64,000 nucleotides of DNA from Varroa destructor. Taxonomy: Eukaryota; Arthropoda; Arachnida; Mesostigmata; Varroidae. A program made the translations under genes and the position numbers. Below the pieces are notes generated by a model, which saw only the letters and a list, made by a program, of their open reading frames with translations, had not been told where the DNA came from and did no database searches. The stretch is taken from the NCBI RefSeq assembly GCF_002443255.2, contig NW_019211456.1:17903557-17967556 (forward strand), in the 5' to 3' direction. Below are positions 22,376-33,549 of this stretch, piece by piece. The stretch's first letter is position 1. Every line of letters starts with the position of its first letter.

Positions 22376-22499
22376 GTTACATTCGAAAAGGAAGATTGTT
22401 TGGTTACCGTAAAAAAGTAGACCTAGAGGTAACGGGTGATATACATCCCCGCAACGCTTGAAGATCATACACTCCTAAATAGAATACATTAAAAATGCT

Positions 22500-23640
22500 T
22501 AATACGTATAGGTGTACGGTGCGTGTTGGTTGGAAGACGGGAGTAAACCATTATCTTCATCGTTTAAGTCACAACAAATCTTCGCCGTGTTTTTGCGAAG
22601 CTACTAAGCTTCAGCAAAACAATACTCTGCTGCATTGTCCCTTCTTTTCATTACGTTTCAACCGTTCGCGTATTTTTTTCGCAGTAGAAATGGGTCGCTC
22701 TCTGCGAGGACACGGACAACGCAATTTCGAATAGAGAAGTCCACCTTCACTTAATGCATCAGGGTGTCAGGGATGAAAGCGTCAATAAATCTTCATGTTA
22801 GACTTGCTTTTTGACTCCTGGCGTGAAAACAACTGCTACACTACGAGTGACAGCTGAAAGCTCCACCTGGCATAGCATGAAGGCAGAGACTCATATAGAC
22901 ATTCACAGCAGACGCGAAAAATTTAAAACACTCGCTATTTTTTTGCGAGGTTTCGAAAACCGAACCTTCGCTGCTACGTCGTCAGTGGACGGCCCAGTAG
23001 TTATTTATTGGTATTTTGAGTAGTTGGTTTTCAAACCAACTGTTATGGAGGACATTTTGTGTGTTATCATATACCGCTTACACGTCTGATAGTTTGGCTA
23101 TCACCATTTATGAGTGCGGCTCTGATAGAAGGCAAGTAAGTGTTGTACATAACTACCTAAAAGGTGTTTGACGATAATTACAGTGATAACACGTGGTGCG
23201 TACACAAGGTTGAGATCCTTCGGATACTTAAGGTACGACGAAGAACTTTGCATAAGGTTGTTTTTCATGGCATGTAAGTTTGTGTCCGTCTGTGTATATC
23301 TGTGTTTATACATGACGGGAAGATTAAAGCCGTCTAAGAACTGCAATAACTTGTCACCAAGCTCATCGAGACACGCTCATTAACCCAACAAACTACCTGG
23401 AACTATTATATGAACTATTCGCTACCATACATTATTAATCCAATTTCTTTTGTTAGCTTCATGCATCACAACGCCCTTAAGGAGTTCAGATTGATTTTAT
23501 TGCATCGTCAGCGAGCCCTGGCATCCATAAATATACAAGACACAATCTATACCCAAGCCGTGATACTGAAAGAGTAAGGATCCTCATTTTCTTTTTGCCG
23601 CGGCGCTTCGCATCGTCAGCCAGTATTAGCCTATTTGCTA
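22500..23640. other. Non-coding stretch
   Basis: No exon supported. Several 60-80 codon frames on both strands lack codon bias or usable splice sites. Confidence 0.5.
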
Positions 23641-23665
23641 AATATTTTGCGCACCGCATAATTAC

Positions 23666-23761
23666 CTTTTAATCCGTAGAGCTGTCCATATGATAGGTGG
23701 CAGCGCTTCTCAATGAACTGCCAGCAGTTTCCTTCCAATAGTACCATCCTCCCGTCGTTAT
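23666..23761 (-). CDS. Probable internal exon, unknown cysteine-containing protein
   Basis: A 96-base minus-strand exon. A pyrimidine/GT-rich tract ending TTGGGCAG gives the acceptor at 23762, and AAAAG|GTAATT gives the donor after 23666. It encodes NDGRMVLLEGNCWQF, then IEKRCHLSYGQLYGLK, which has the composition of a folded extracellular or cytosolic domain, with two cysteines. It is phase 1 at both ends. The candidate first exon at 24089-24146 ends in phase 1 with a G, so joining them makes an aspartate codon and keeps the frame open. Upstream the same frame continues as a hydrophobic leader (LALFMLSWA) without an ATG at its start, so a longer exon is possible. I do not recognise the domain. 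Confidence 0.45.
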
Positions 23762-24088
23762 CTGCCCAAGACAACATGAACAACGCCAAAGAGCACAACA
23801 CGCTGAATGCAGACGACACATTTACAACCTTATTAATCCCACTTCGTCCCTAAGTTAGACCGAACGCCCAACCTCCTAAAGCTTCCTGAACCTCCCCCGC
23901 TGTTGCCTCGCGAACGGCATCGTTTTCGTTGTCGTCGCGCTTAATGTAGCTAGCATCCCTTTTCGCCCAGAGCCCCTCTCAATAGCAGTGCGCATATACA
24001 GCACGACAGTCGTTAACCGCTAATATTGCTTTATTGCTTGCCGCTGCTGGTTGCGAGATATGGGGAGAGAGATAGAATAAGGATCGAC

Positions 24089-24146
24089 CTGACGCACACC
24101 GCCAGCCATGACTAGTTTGAGCAAAAACCCCAACTAACGCCACCAT
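24089..24146 (-). CDS. Probable first coding exon with signal peptide
   Basis: Minus-strand ATG in an excellent context (A at -3, G at +4) encoding MVALVGVFAQTSHGWRCAS: a hydrophobic core with a small-residue cleavage zone, as in a signal peptide. TCAG|GTCGAT after 24089 is a usable donor and leaves phase 1, matching the exon at 23666-23761 across a 327-base intron. If the donor is not used, the frame stays open with coding-like codons to a TGA at 23979, giving a 55-residue secreted peptide (ending LAVNDCRAVYAHCY). Both models are consistent with a secreted protein. Family unknown. Confidence 0.38.
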
Positions 24147-25582
24147 CTTTATCACCTCAACCACGACTACTACCCAAGCTCTACACGGTTGCGCGAGACC
24201 ACCCCGTCCCCCAGAGGTGGGCTTTACAATTAATATACTACTACACTAGGCTGCTCAACAGGCAAGATAGCAGGACGACACTAGATTACGGCGTAGCAGC
24301 TTTCCCGGTTTTCGCCCTCTGTGGTTTCCGACATCTTAGGAGACCGACGGTGGACAAACGCCAAATGTCTATGTTGCGAGGACCACCAAATTGAATTTAA
24401 GTCAGCCTCAGAATATGTTGGCACTGGGATAGAAACCAGACGTTCACGTAAGATTTGGGGGTAATATCGGCAGGTACTGATAATAACTGAGAAAAAAGTG
24501 GATTAAAAGAGCGTCAAGTCATCGTTTTGCATTTTAAATCGAGGTGACTTTATGGAATAAACTTCATGATATACTCAGGTGTATGTGTCGTATGTTCGAG
24601 TATACAATATGTCGCAGCGAATCTTGTAGCGCTAATTGAAGAGAGCTGCTTGAGGCATACCCCACTGCCCCATGCATGATGTGACTTGTGATGATCTTTA
24701 TCTGCCAGTTCTTCTTCTGCGCCATCCCTCGATTTGTTGTATCAAAACAGTACAATCGTTCCACGATATAATTACTCTTTCCGCTTGTGTTAATCATCAC
24801 ACAGACGGAAATACGATTCAGATCAGCGACTTGATGTAGAGATAATTTGATCCTTAGGATTAACCGCGACTCCTTCTGTCTATGATACGATAGTAGCACG
24901 AAACTAAACACCACATCATGTACCAGAACACCCCTACCGGTTGTGGTAAAGACTCATGTATGGATTATCGGCTCTAGTAGCCCGTTCGCTTTAGAAGGTG
25001 AATTAATTGTAAATTCGTTTTCACGAGAAATTTCCATCTGGACGCACACCATTGGCGCCGGTGCGTGCAGTCGTCTTCTGCTCGCCAATAAGTTAGGTCA
25101 TATTTCTTTAGTACGACTATGACTGGTTTTGACGTTAGCTAAGTAAGCTTTCCCTTTCCTAGATGTGTATTGCCTTGAGGTCTAACTACCACACTGCCGA
25201 TGGACCCTCATTCTCTGCCAACCATGAAGCAAAGCCTTGGTTGTTGCTTGGGGGGTTTCCCTTGAGCAATAGCGGCAGTGTCGCTCACTTGCTTCGCCTT
25301 TCCAACAGGTCAGATGCAGGAAGGAAAAAGGAGACTTCGGTAAAGGTATTCGCTGAAGACACGTTTCATTACATCGAATAAGCAGAGTAAGCCAGCTATA
25401 TGTTACTGTTCTCGCCGGTGAAAGCTTGTAGCTTAGACCCTTAAATTAAGGTCTACCGAAACCATGTGCGCTTTCGTCTTCTTGGAAGGGGAAGCAAGAT
25501 CGAACGAGGTCCTCGTATATGATCTTTAACGCTCGTTGGCCACCGTCCGCCATCCTCAGCGTACTCAAAGTATTGTATGCCT

Positions 25583-25605
25583 CCTGGCCTGAGCCCCAGG
25601 CCAGG
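25583..25605. other. Perfect 9-bp inverted repeat (hairpin)
   Basis: CCTGGCCTG, a five-base loop, then CAGGCCAGG: nine matched pairs, eight of nine arm positions in each strand being G, C or a flanking T/A pair. Seen directly. GC-rich in an otherwise unremarkable stretch. It might fold in RNA or be chance. No T-run follows it. Confidence 0.8.
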
Positions 25606-26995
25606 TCCCGAAGTTAGCATTGGGGCCCTAACCTATTCGATACACGTTGCTGTTAGCTAGATAGGCCGCTCGTCGTTTGATTGAGTAATCATGTCCTATG
25701 TGAGCCAGCAACGGCTGGCTCGGGAGCTGATCCCTTTCTATCCACGGCCAGCAGGTGCGACAGCGGACTTGTGCGGCCATTTTAATTTCGCTCACCGTCG
25801 ACTTCGCGCTCGGAAATATGCGTTTATCCGCTAGACTCATAGAGCTACTCTGCTAACCTCTACCCAGCTCAGAAATGAATTGCAGGCGGTACAGCATATC
25901 GTATACGTTAGTTTCGTCTCAACATTGATGCGATATATCGCGAGCTTGATTCCGAACATCGACCAATATGAGATATAACCTCGACTAATATAAGCTGAGA
26001 AATTTGCACAGCGTATTGCGATATTTCCTTGCATCTTCTGCTGCGTCGCTTCCCTTCAACAGCACAACAAAGCTACACATGCAAATATTGTGATAAGTTT
26101 GTGGGCAAATATGTATAGGTGCAGCTATTGGTCTTCATGGAGCTTTGGGTGAGGAGAGCTGGTTGCAACTCAGGTCATCAGAATGGTGAAGTATGAGCTG
26201 TATTTGACAGACGTCCAAACAAAAATCTGTGGAGAAACTATATTATGCCTCTATTTCCTATATGACACTTAACTAAACAATTTGTAAATTATACGGCTTT
26301 AAGGGCTAAGTGAACAAGCTCAGCATGTCACAGAAAATCTACAGAAAAAGTTGCTCTTTAATCGACCCGATCGTTGGGCGCTTGTAGCAGTAAATGATTA
26401 GTACTTTTTAAGGCACCAATCCTCTGAATGCCAACATAAGAAAGACCACCCATGGGCCAGTAGGAATAAGTTTTGGGTGTGTTACGAGTAAAATGTACAA
26501 ATGGTACGCACATTTATCAACTGTGACTGCATAATAAGATGAAATTAAAACAATTAATTATTTGGAAAAACGATAGTGGCCTAACTAGAAATCGAGCCCG
26601 AAACTGGCTGGTCGTGCTTCTCCGCGACGATCAGAAATTCAATCAGATCTGCTAATGGTAGCTGTTTCCGATTCACGATACTACCGTTCACAGATTTTTT
26701 CAACTACAACTTCCATTACGTAAGACACACACATTTTAGACATTATGGAATTTAGAAATTAGGCGCTGAAATGATAAAGAGTCGCCTCACATGCGCCTTT
26801 TAGCAGTGGTGGAAAATAGGGCACACGGAGTTGGATGGGTTACATAGCCAGTCGTGGATCCTATGGATCGACTACGGTCGCGTGGCTTGGTATTAAACTT
26901 ATATTAGCAACGGCTGACAAATCAGCGGTAGCACCATGTTTGTTAGAGTTTTATTTAGGAGCCGAATGTCCTTAGTCTTGAGCCTTAACTTTCCC

Positions 26996-27010
26996 TTTTT
27001 TTTTTTTTTT
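26996..27010. repeat. Poly-T run (15)
   Basis: Fifteen consecutive T. It could be a reverse-oriented poly(A) tail of a retroposed element, but no element body was recognised beside it. Confidence 0.95.
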
Positions 27011-27899
27011 GCCAATTTCTTCTTGAATCTTTTTTGACCTCCGCCAGGGGCCTTCGCTTAGTCTCCTAGGGGCGTCCCTGAAGTCTCGGATGTATTTTAG
27101 AAAAATAGAAAGAAGACATCGACACTTTCAGCCTACTACGATACAATTCTGGGCCTCCTACCCATTTCATGGTATGGGGTTTATCGCCCGATTTGTTGTG
27201 CCTTGCCTGACACCAAGTCTTTATGTTAACCGTACAACCAGGGCACAGGTGGTTTCGTGGCTCACCAACGTGATACGGTTCACAGCTTCAATGATAGAAC
27301 GAAATCCAATAGAACTGCAAGTTTTCTATACAGGTGGGTTAGAACTGTAACTGTCTGGGTCACAGGGGAGAGCAAAACATTCAAAAAGATCCGAGGCAAA
27401 AAAAATATATGCATTTCAAACGGTAACAAGGCTTGAACAATTTAATTGGTTAGAACAAATAAATCAAAAAGAAAAGTACAAATGTGTTTAAGGATAGCCT
27501 CAGATTTCTTGAGATTTTAAAGATCTGTTAATTGATAGAGATTCATATTTCGTACGGCTATAGCAAAGCTTTCAGCATAGTCGATCTTCCTGCAAATTCG
27601 AGATACCGACCAGTTAAACTAGAACGCGTCTTGTATATGTATTTGAATACATATATAATTAGATAAATAGACTCCGTTACCTACTGTTTATTTTCTATAC
27701 CGATAAACGTTATCGATGTTTTCTGCCGAATACCGAAACCACCAATCCAATAGCTGCGGAATAGTCATTTATAAGGAAACAGTGTAATTCATCCACCGAA
27801 AACAGGATGACATAAAATGGAATATTATCAACTTAGCTTGCTAGCCGTTGCTGTTGCTCAGTATGCCATCAGTGCGTCCGTTATTCATGCTCATATCGC

Positions 27900-28420
27900 T
27901 GGGGCAATCTCGTTCGATCTGTCTAATTAGTTCTCCAAACAAACAAAGGTCTCCAGCCTGGTGCCCAGCACCGTCTGATTCTCTATAGAAGCCTCTCATC
28001 TAGATGATTTAACATTTGCCGATGACCTGTGCCTACGCATAGTTACATAAGCTATAGCGAAACATTCATAAAAACAGGTGCTCCTCACATATTAGGTAAT
28101 GCGCCATTGTTAAGACAGTTTTCGGTGATACGTAAATGCCAACTCTTAAAACCAAAGACTTCCTGAGGCGAGCAGAAGTCAAGGACTAGCAATAAGGAAA
28201 TCTTAGCGAGCTAATGGTACACGGAAGGAAGTCTATAAAGACTGTGGGTAACGAGAAGTTCAAGCAAGATCTTAAGCTCGGTGATAGATAAGCTCAAGTG
28301 TGGCCGCTAAAATGCCCTTTTGAAAAGTTTACTAAGCTCATTCATTGCCATACCAACAAAGAGAAGCCGTTAACTCGCTTTGGAGGTTACGAAGTTCTTG
28401 GGTTTTACAGTGGAGTAAAC
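27900..28420 (+). mobile_element. Decayed LINE (non-LTR) reverse transcriptase relic
   Basis: At 28003-28035 the plus strand reads DDLTFADDLCL. FADD is the catalytic motif of non-LTR reverse transcriptases, in its usual context of a preceding DDL and following hydrophobic residues. In the same frame just upstream, SSLVPSTV and then FSIEA parallel the LSPxLFN segment that precedes FADD in such enzymes, with a TGA between them. Downstream, in shifted frames, a segment reads MVHGRKSIKTVGNEKF, resembling the post-catalytic part. Multiple stops and shifts show the copy is dead. The clade cannot be assigned. Confidence 0.45.
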
Positions 28421-28449
28421 AATTACTATAAGTTTTCCCTATGAGTTAT

Positions 28450-29220
28450 TGAGTATCAAATGATGTCATTTTTTGTAGACAATGTGTAATAACTTCTAGA
28501 TTGGTCGAAGGGACTGTGCGTCATCAAAAACATATTCTGGACTTAACATCAGTAAATGCTTAGGTTTTTAGGCTTATGCCTTATTTTCGTACTGTTATCG
28601 CATATGGCGCGGAGGGGGGCGGCAAAACAAGGCTTGTCATAGGCGTAGGTCGGCAACTAGGCTTTAAGAGACCACTCACTCGAAACTTGGCTACATTTAC
28701 CTCTCAAGTCACGCGCTTATTATTTTTGTTTACCCATAGATTATATGGTACCCAACTTTAGCGCTAGTATTCATATTAGCATTTTTCGTAATGCAAGATA
28801 TAACGAAACTTCTCTGATTTTCAATCTATCGGGATCCGGGATTCTCGTTTCCGTTATCCGGCCGGTGTTTCCCGAGGTGTATCGGGATATTTCTTATATA
28901 TTCATAGACTCTTTCAAGATCAGATCGATTTCAGTCATAATCGTGCACCGACGACAAGAAAACAACCGGTGTTTTCCAGCCTGCCTCTCGCGACTACCTT
29001 ATGCTTGTTTGAAGGGTTGCTATTCACCATAGACGTTAGTGGCGAACATGTATGTATAGTCACCCAAAATTTGCCGTCATCGCATTTCCTTTCCTGCCAC
29101 ATCGTAATGGCGTTTAACCGTTGTCAACAGCAGCGACAGCCACCACCCCGCTGCGTGAAAATGCGATTCTATCTGATGGCATCTTGCCGTCCACGAACGC
29201 TATAAGGGCTGGCCAGTCTG
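28450..29220. other. Non-coding stretch
   Basis: No exon supported. Plus-strand frames at 28576-29205 overlap one another without codon bias. Confidence 0.45.
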
Positions 29221-29227
29221 AGTCTAC

Positions 29228-29411
29228 CAGGTGATCGAAAAGGCTCAGAGAGAGCGATCGGGCTTGATGGGGAAGGCGGCGGCCCGAAATAGGATACGGT
29301 GAAGCCGCCGAAGGAGGAAGTTGCTAGTAAAAGCAGTATAACAAATAGTGGCCGATATTTTATACGGACGAACATGCCGTCGATGCCGCTGGCGTAAGCG
29401 AGGAGTGACAT
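29228..29411 (-). CDS. Candidate first coding exon of a type II membrane protein
   Basis: Minus strand. The first ATG (29411) gives MSLLAYASGIDG and a second in-frame ATG (29375) gives MFVRIKYRP, basic residues followed by the hydrophobic segment LFVILLLLATSSFGGF, then a proline/serine-rich stem (GPPPSPSSP). A short basic tail, one membrane span and a flexible stem is the layout of Golgi-type type II enzymes, but no catalytic domain is in view. CCTG|GTAGAC gives a possible donor after 29228 (phase 1). The preceding (CAA)n-rich sequence would be 5' UTR. Family cannot be named from this exon alone. Confidence 0.33.
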
Positions 29412-29762
29412 TGCAGTTGTTGTTGTTGACACAAGTTTTGTTGCTGTTATTGTTGTTCTCTATATCTTCGTGATGTGTTCCTATGTCCATATAAACTTTA
29501 CGGTTTTCTCCGACTCCTGTTGTTGAGGGCCTGTTATGGCTGCAGTTGGCCACCAATCACACCTAGCTGCCGGCCTCTATACGACGCTTCGGCAAGTAGG
29601 CTCCAGACTTATGATGAGTGAAGACCGTGTCTAGTGTGAGGTCATGCGAAGGCAAACAGGTACCCAAACAAACACGGTGGCACAAAGAAGATTTCGTGTG
29701 GCTTTTCGATTAGTGGGTTGATTACGGAAAGATTAAAGCTAGCAACTTTAATAGATATACCC

Positions 29763-30041
29763 ATGATAGCAATATATATAATAATGATAGAGGACCATTT
29801 GGCACAAATTGTAGGACAAGGTCATTTTAATCAGTTAAAACGACCGGAGGGTAGCATAAGACAAAGTGTAACAACAATTCAATCCATGTCATCAACTTTA
29901 GCCAAGACAAAGGAGTGCGCTCTAGCTACTAGATGGGATGGTTTATTGAGTGAACTGAACGACGAGCATCAGACATATCAAAAGATATCGATAGGGTTCC
30001 TGGACCAGCTACTCAATAGATCCTTGACCGTAATAATATAG
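29763..30041 (+). CDS. Candidate intronless ORF in AT-rich context (92 aa)
   Basis: Plus-strand frame open for 107 codons in sequence rich in A and T, where stops should be frequent. From the first ATG: MIAIYIIMIEDHLAQIVGQG, with a second ATG seven codons on. The remainder is polar and helical, e.g. MSSTLAKTKECALATRWDG and LLSELNDEHQTYQKISIGF, ending LLNRSLTVII before TAG. Codon third positions are mostly A/T, unlike the other candidate exons in the window. No good splice acceptor precedes it. Possible explanations are a retrocopy, a transferred gene, a transposon-encoded protein or a helical exon; none can be chosen. A TATAAAAGG word lies 27 bases past the stop. Family not recognised. Confidence 0.35.
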   Translation: MIAIYIIMIEDHLAQIVGQGHFNQLKRPEGSIRQSVTTIQSMSSTLAKTKECALATRWDGLLSELNDEHQTYQKISIGFLDQLLNRSLTVII

Positions 30042-30598
30042 TACTTCTGTTGAGTATCACTGAGTCTTTTACAGCCATATAAAAGGGGCAATTGAAATAC
30101 GCTCATAGCCTGTACAAAATATTTCAGTTGTACTATTTGCATCGTGTCATCATCATATTAGCCAGCTGGCCTTGAGATAACAAAAGTCTGCGGTCCAAAT
30201 TCGCCGATATGACTTTGCTTGCTTCTTTGTAATTGGCTGCTATCTTTTTTTAGTCTCTAGCTCATCCTCGAACTACTCAGCCGAGGCACTCGCTGGTCGC
30301 GAGAAAATGTTTTGTCGAGAAACGTTGCCCTACGACAATGCATATGTTTCAAGAAAGAAAAAAAATTAGGGGGGGAAGAATTCGCTAACCAAATCAAGAT
30401 CCCTGCATGGCGCCTTATAATTTTTCACTGTAAAATGAGGAAAGTTCTACAAATGTACACGGGCACAAGATTCTCTTACGTCATATTTTTTCTACCGACA
30501 ACAATATAAAAAAGTACGAGCAAATCAATAATTACAACAGTCTCCCAGACAATTGGCTGCTGAGGATTACGCGTTCCCTTCGCCATTCGCTGGAGATT

Positions 30599-30943
30599 TT
30601 GTCAAATAAAGAAACAGGTGATAACTGCGCTATAGGGTACCCCAACTGTCCCTTGCCAGCGCCGAGGGTAGTACGGGCTTTTAGTAACATTTTTGTGTAT
30701 ACCTCATTACAAATCGACGACGATAGGCTGTACAGGCTGCGTCCAGACTTCATAGCTGGTGTAGAGGGTTCCGCTCTGAGCTTGGCAGTTAGGCAGCCAA
30801 TGCCCCGTCAAGCTACCTTGAGCCCTGACGCCATGCGTTCAAAACCGATCTCATGGTTTCACGTGACGAGCCTTCTACTTTTTCGAGTTTATCTATTACT
30901 TTCTCTCACCTTGGGTTGTTCGCAGTATCGATTTTTATGTTAA
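30599..30943 (+). CDS. Candidate ORF, strand ambiguous
   Basis: Plus-strand frame of 114 codons (first codon TTG) with purine-first bias through its middle: FVYTSLQIDDDRLYRLRPDF and then IAGVEGSALSLAVRQPMPRQ, ending in a hydrophobic stretch (LLLFRVYLLLSLTLG). An in-frame acceptor candidate (AAACAG at about 30617) lacks a pyrimidine tract. On the minus strand CTACACCAG is a better acceptor, leading to MKSGRSLYSLSSSICNE before GAG|GTATAC, a good donor. Only one strand can be right. Family unknown in either case. Confidence 0.22.
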   Translation: MSNKETGDNCAIGYPNCPLPAPRVVRAFSNIFVYTSLQIDDDRLYRLRPDFIAGVEGSALSLAVRQPMPRQATLSPDAMRSKPISWFHVTSLLLFRVYLLLSLTLGCSQYRFLC

Positions 30944-30999
30944 AGGGTAGAGATACAGGCGGTGCTTGTAGATTCCTCCCTAGTCATTGTCGTTCGCTT

Positions 31000-33230
31000 T
31001 GTATTTTATTTTAATCGGTCCTTTTAAAGCTTTGGGATACGTAGGCTTTTATTTCTATTACCGAATGTCGCACTCAAATGTTTTGCAACATGGCAAGTTG
31101 ATTACTAGGGTAATCGTAATGTGGTGTTTTCCAGAAGCCGGTGGCACCAAGCCTTGTCAGTATTAGTCTCATTTTCCGCTAAAACTTTACATAAAATACA
31201 AATACATCTAAGTTTGAGCTCAAATCACATTTTTCTATAATTAACTTGCTTCACCCTTTTCCGTGGTAAACACGGTCGCTACAGAAGAAAAAAAGGCAAG
31301 TTCTAACTATACTATCATAAATTATGTTTATTTAAACTGCCGATTAAGCCAGCGCCCCTGAGGCAACGCCAGCACCCTACCTTATTCCCTATTTGAATGG
31401 GTTACATGAATGAAACTTAATTTAGCTGAAGTTTAGTCTTAAAGAAACAGGTTAATTCGCTCTTTCTTGCACTTTGTGTTGTCATATTTCTTCTAGAGGC
31501 TTAGATCAAAGAGAAGGTGATCATTTTTAGTTAGTCGGCCCTCAGTACTTCGGTTAAATGGGTGCCTACACTTTCCCCTATAACCCCCTGCTGGGTCCTA
31601 TTTCAGAAATTTAGGTAACGTTGTCGACGGCCGTTACATCGGGCATTTCCACTTTTTTCCATCTTCAATGTTGGCGCGTTGTACTGCTGGGGGGATTGCG
31701 CCGTGCGCTTGGCTTTTCCGATTATGACGATGTAGGAGAGTTGGATTGGGCTTTTACGCCCTAAAAGAGGAAGGAAAGAAGTCCTTTGCTGCTGCTGCGG
31801 CAACCCTAGTTATAGCCCAAAGCGTTCAGTTCAGGTCGTGCCACATTGCGGAGGCGTCGGCAACTATAGTGACAGCTCGGGCTGACGCAGAGCTGGCGGC
31901 AACCGCCGCAGATACAACGGTCGCCATAGTTCCGTTCGCGTGAACGCACAGACGACTGCAACGTGGTCGCAATTTGAACAACGAGCAAGAATAAAAAGGG
32001 CGCACAAGGTACCACCGGTCCCTTCAACCGAGCCGCACAAGAGACCGCTAAGAACATGGCGCAAAGGCACCGTGAAGCAGCAGGAAGCGGATGGCACGAA
32101 CGGCAAAGAAAGAAGGAGCGGGACAGAGATGTGGTGAGAGGGTAGAAGAGCAGGATGAAATGGTCTGCTGCGTTGTGTTTAGGGGGTCATGCTGTGTTAA
32201 GTGTAGCTCGAGTTCCGAAAGACGACAACGATGATGCTGATGGTGCAAACACGTGAAGTTGTCATTACCGCCCAATTTGCATTTGAGCACTCTCCACTGC
32301 TCTGACCGTCCTTCTGATCCCTAATGGCAACTGCTCGTGTACAAACGTTGGACAGCCGCGACAATGGCTAGGGCTCACGTGGCAATTCGAAGAGCCCGAC
32401 GAAAAGGCGGGCCGTCAAACGGATTCAGAGATTTCACTCCGACAAAGCTCAAAAAAATTGTAACACGTACTGTAAAAACGAGACATGAAAAAGAAACTAA
32501 CGGGCAAAAATATTTGATGTCGCAATATCTATTTTAGATGCAAAATAAGCTCCGTAAAGCTTCAAGTGTAGCAGTGCCATGCACCGATGAATTAGTTCTA
32601 CTATATACATTCGTATAGCTGCTGCTTCTGTGGCAACTTTTCCTAACATCCAGTAGATATTATTATTTTTTTATTTATATACCCAGTATTATTTGAGATC
32701 CAGTTATGATATATCAGTAGTAAAAGTGCATCCAAGGGCTGAAAAAGTCTGCCCCTTGTCGTACTAGCTGTTAGAATTAAGCTTATACTGTGGCAGTTAG
32801 TAAACATTCTGTATTAAAACAATTATGCGTGCTCAATCTTAAGTATTCGCTCTCTATAGTGATTACGTATGCAATCTCTATTTTTTCACTCTGTCTGCAT
32901 GCTTCTATTGATGCTGGTAACGATTTCTTCATCTTCCGTTAGGACAACAGGTGGCTGGGGATCTCATTCGCTTACTTGCTGGCTGGCTTCGCCCACTAGC
33001 TGATAGAATACTTGCTTGGCTGTCGGTCTGTCAGTGTCTCTCTCTAACTGAGAGTATAGCTAAGTGGACGGAGGTGTTGCAAATGTGCTCGTCCTCCACG
33101 AGAAAGAAAAAGAAGATCTAGGTAAAATGGTAGACGATAGGTAGATGGAATGGAGATTACAACAGTTGCCGCAGGTGGGGTGGAAGCAGAAGTTTGCAGC
33201 TGGCTACAGGCCATAGCTAGCAGCCAGCAC
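31000..33230. other. Mostly non-coding stretch
   Basis: AT-rich to 31.6 kb, then a CG-richer segment (31.65-32.3 kb) in which frames on both strands are open for 60-80 codons. The plus-strand frame 31746-31943 has notable alanine/threonine-rich, purine-first codons (IVTARADAELAATAADTTVA) but no usable splice sites. Not called as a gene. Confidence 0.4.
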
Positions 33231-33241
33231 AGCTACTACAG

Positions 33242-33531
33242 TGGGTGCGCGAACAGGTCCAGGCAGGTTGGGTGTACCAGGAGGACTGGAAGGCCTTATC
33301 GCAGTCCCCGGCCCTCAGGACCCGACCCGGCCGCCTAATGGAAGATTATGTCGACCAGAGGCTGTACGAGCTGCACAAAGTGCCCACAGCAGACGGTACA
33401 ACAGTTCATCTCAACTATCGTACGGGAATAGAGCAACCGACGAGCAGCGATGCCCAGGCACGACTGAGTATCTTCGTTCCTGCTTCGGCCTCATTCTTTC
33501 AATCTAGGGCTGCCGCTCTGTTTTGGTCCTA
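33242..33531 (+). CDS. Candidate exon, unknown protein
   Basis: An acceptor-like CTACAG at 33236-33241 is followed by a frame open to TAG at 33529-33531. The encoded stretch is strikingly protein-like: WVREQVQAGWVYQEDWKALS, then RPGRLMEDYVDQRLYELHKV and PTADGTTVHLNYRTGIEQ. After about residue 75 it becomes less convincing, so a donor may be missed; GACG|GTACAA at 33401/33402 is one option, and the exon could then be 33242-33401. The frame is closed by a stop 21 bases upstream of the acceptor, consistent with an intron there. I cannot match it to a family. Confidence 0.38.
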
Positions 33532-33549
33532 GGATTGGGGTGTCCCAAG

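Larger units (their letters stand above)
24170..27880. other. Long non-coding stretch
   Basis: About 3.7 kb with no supported exon. A 116-codon minus-strand frame at 24564-24914 lacks good splice sites. Contents worth noting are a perfect hairpin (25583-25605), a weak tRNA-like segment on the minus strand near 26.58-26.68 kb with a B-box-like GGGCTCGATTTC, and a T15 run. Confidence 0.45.
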
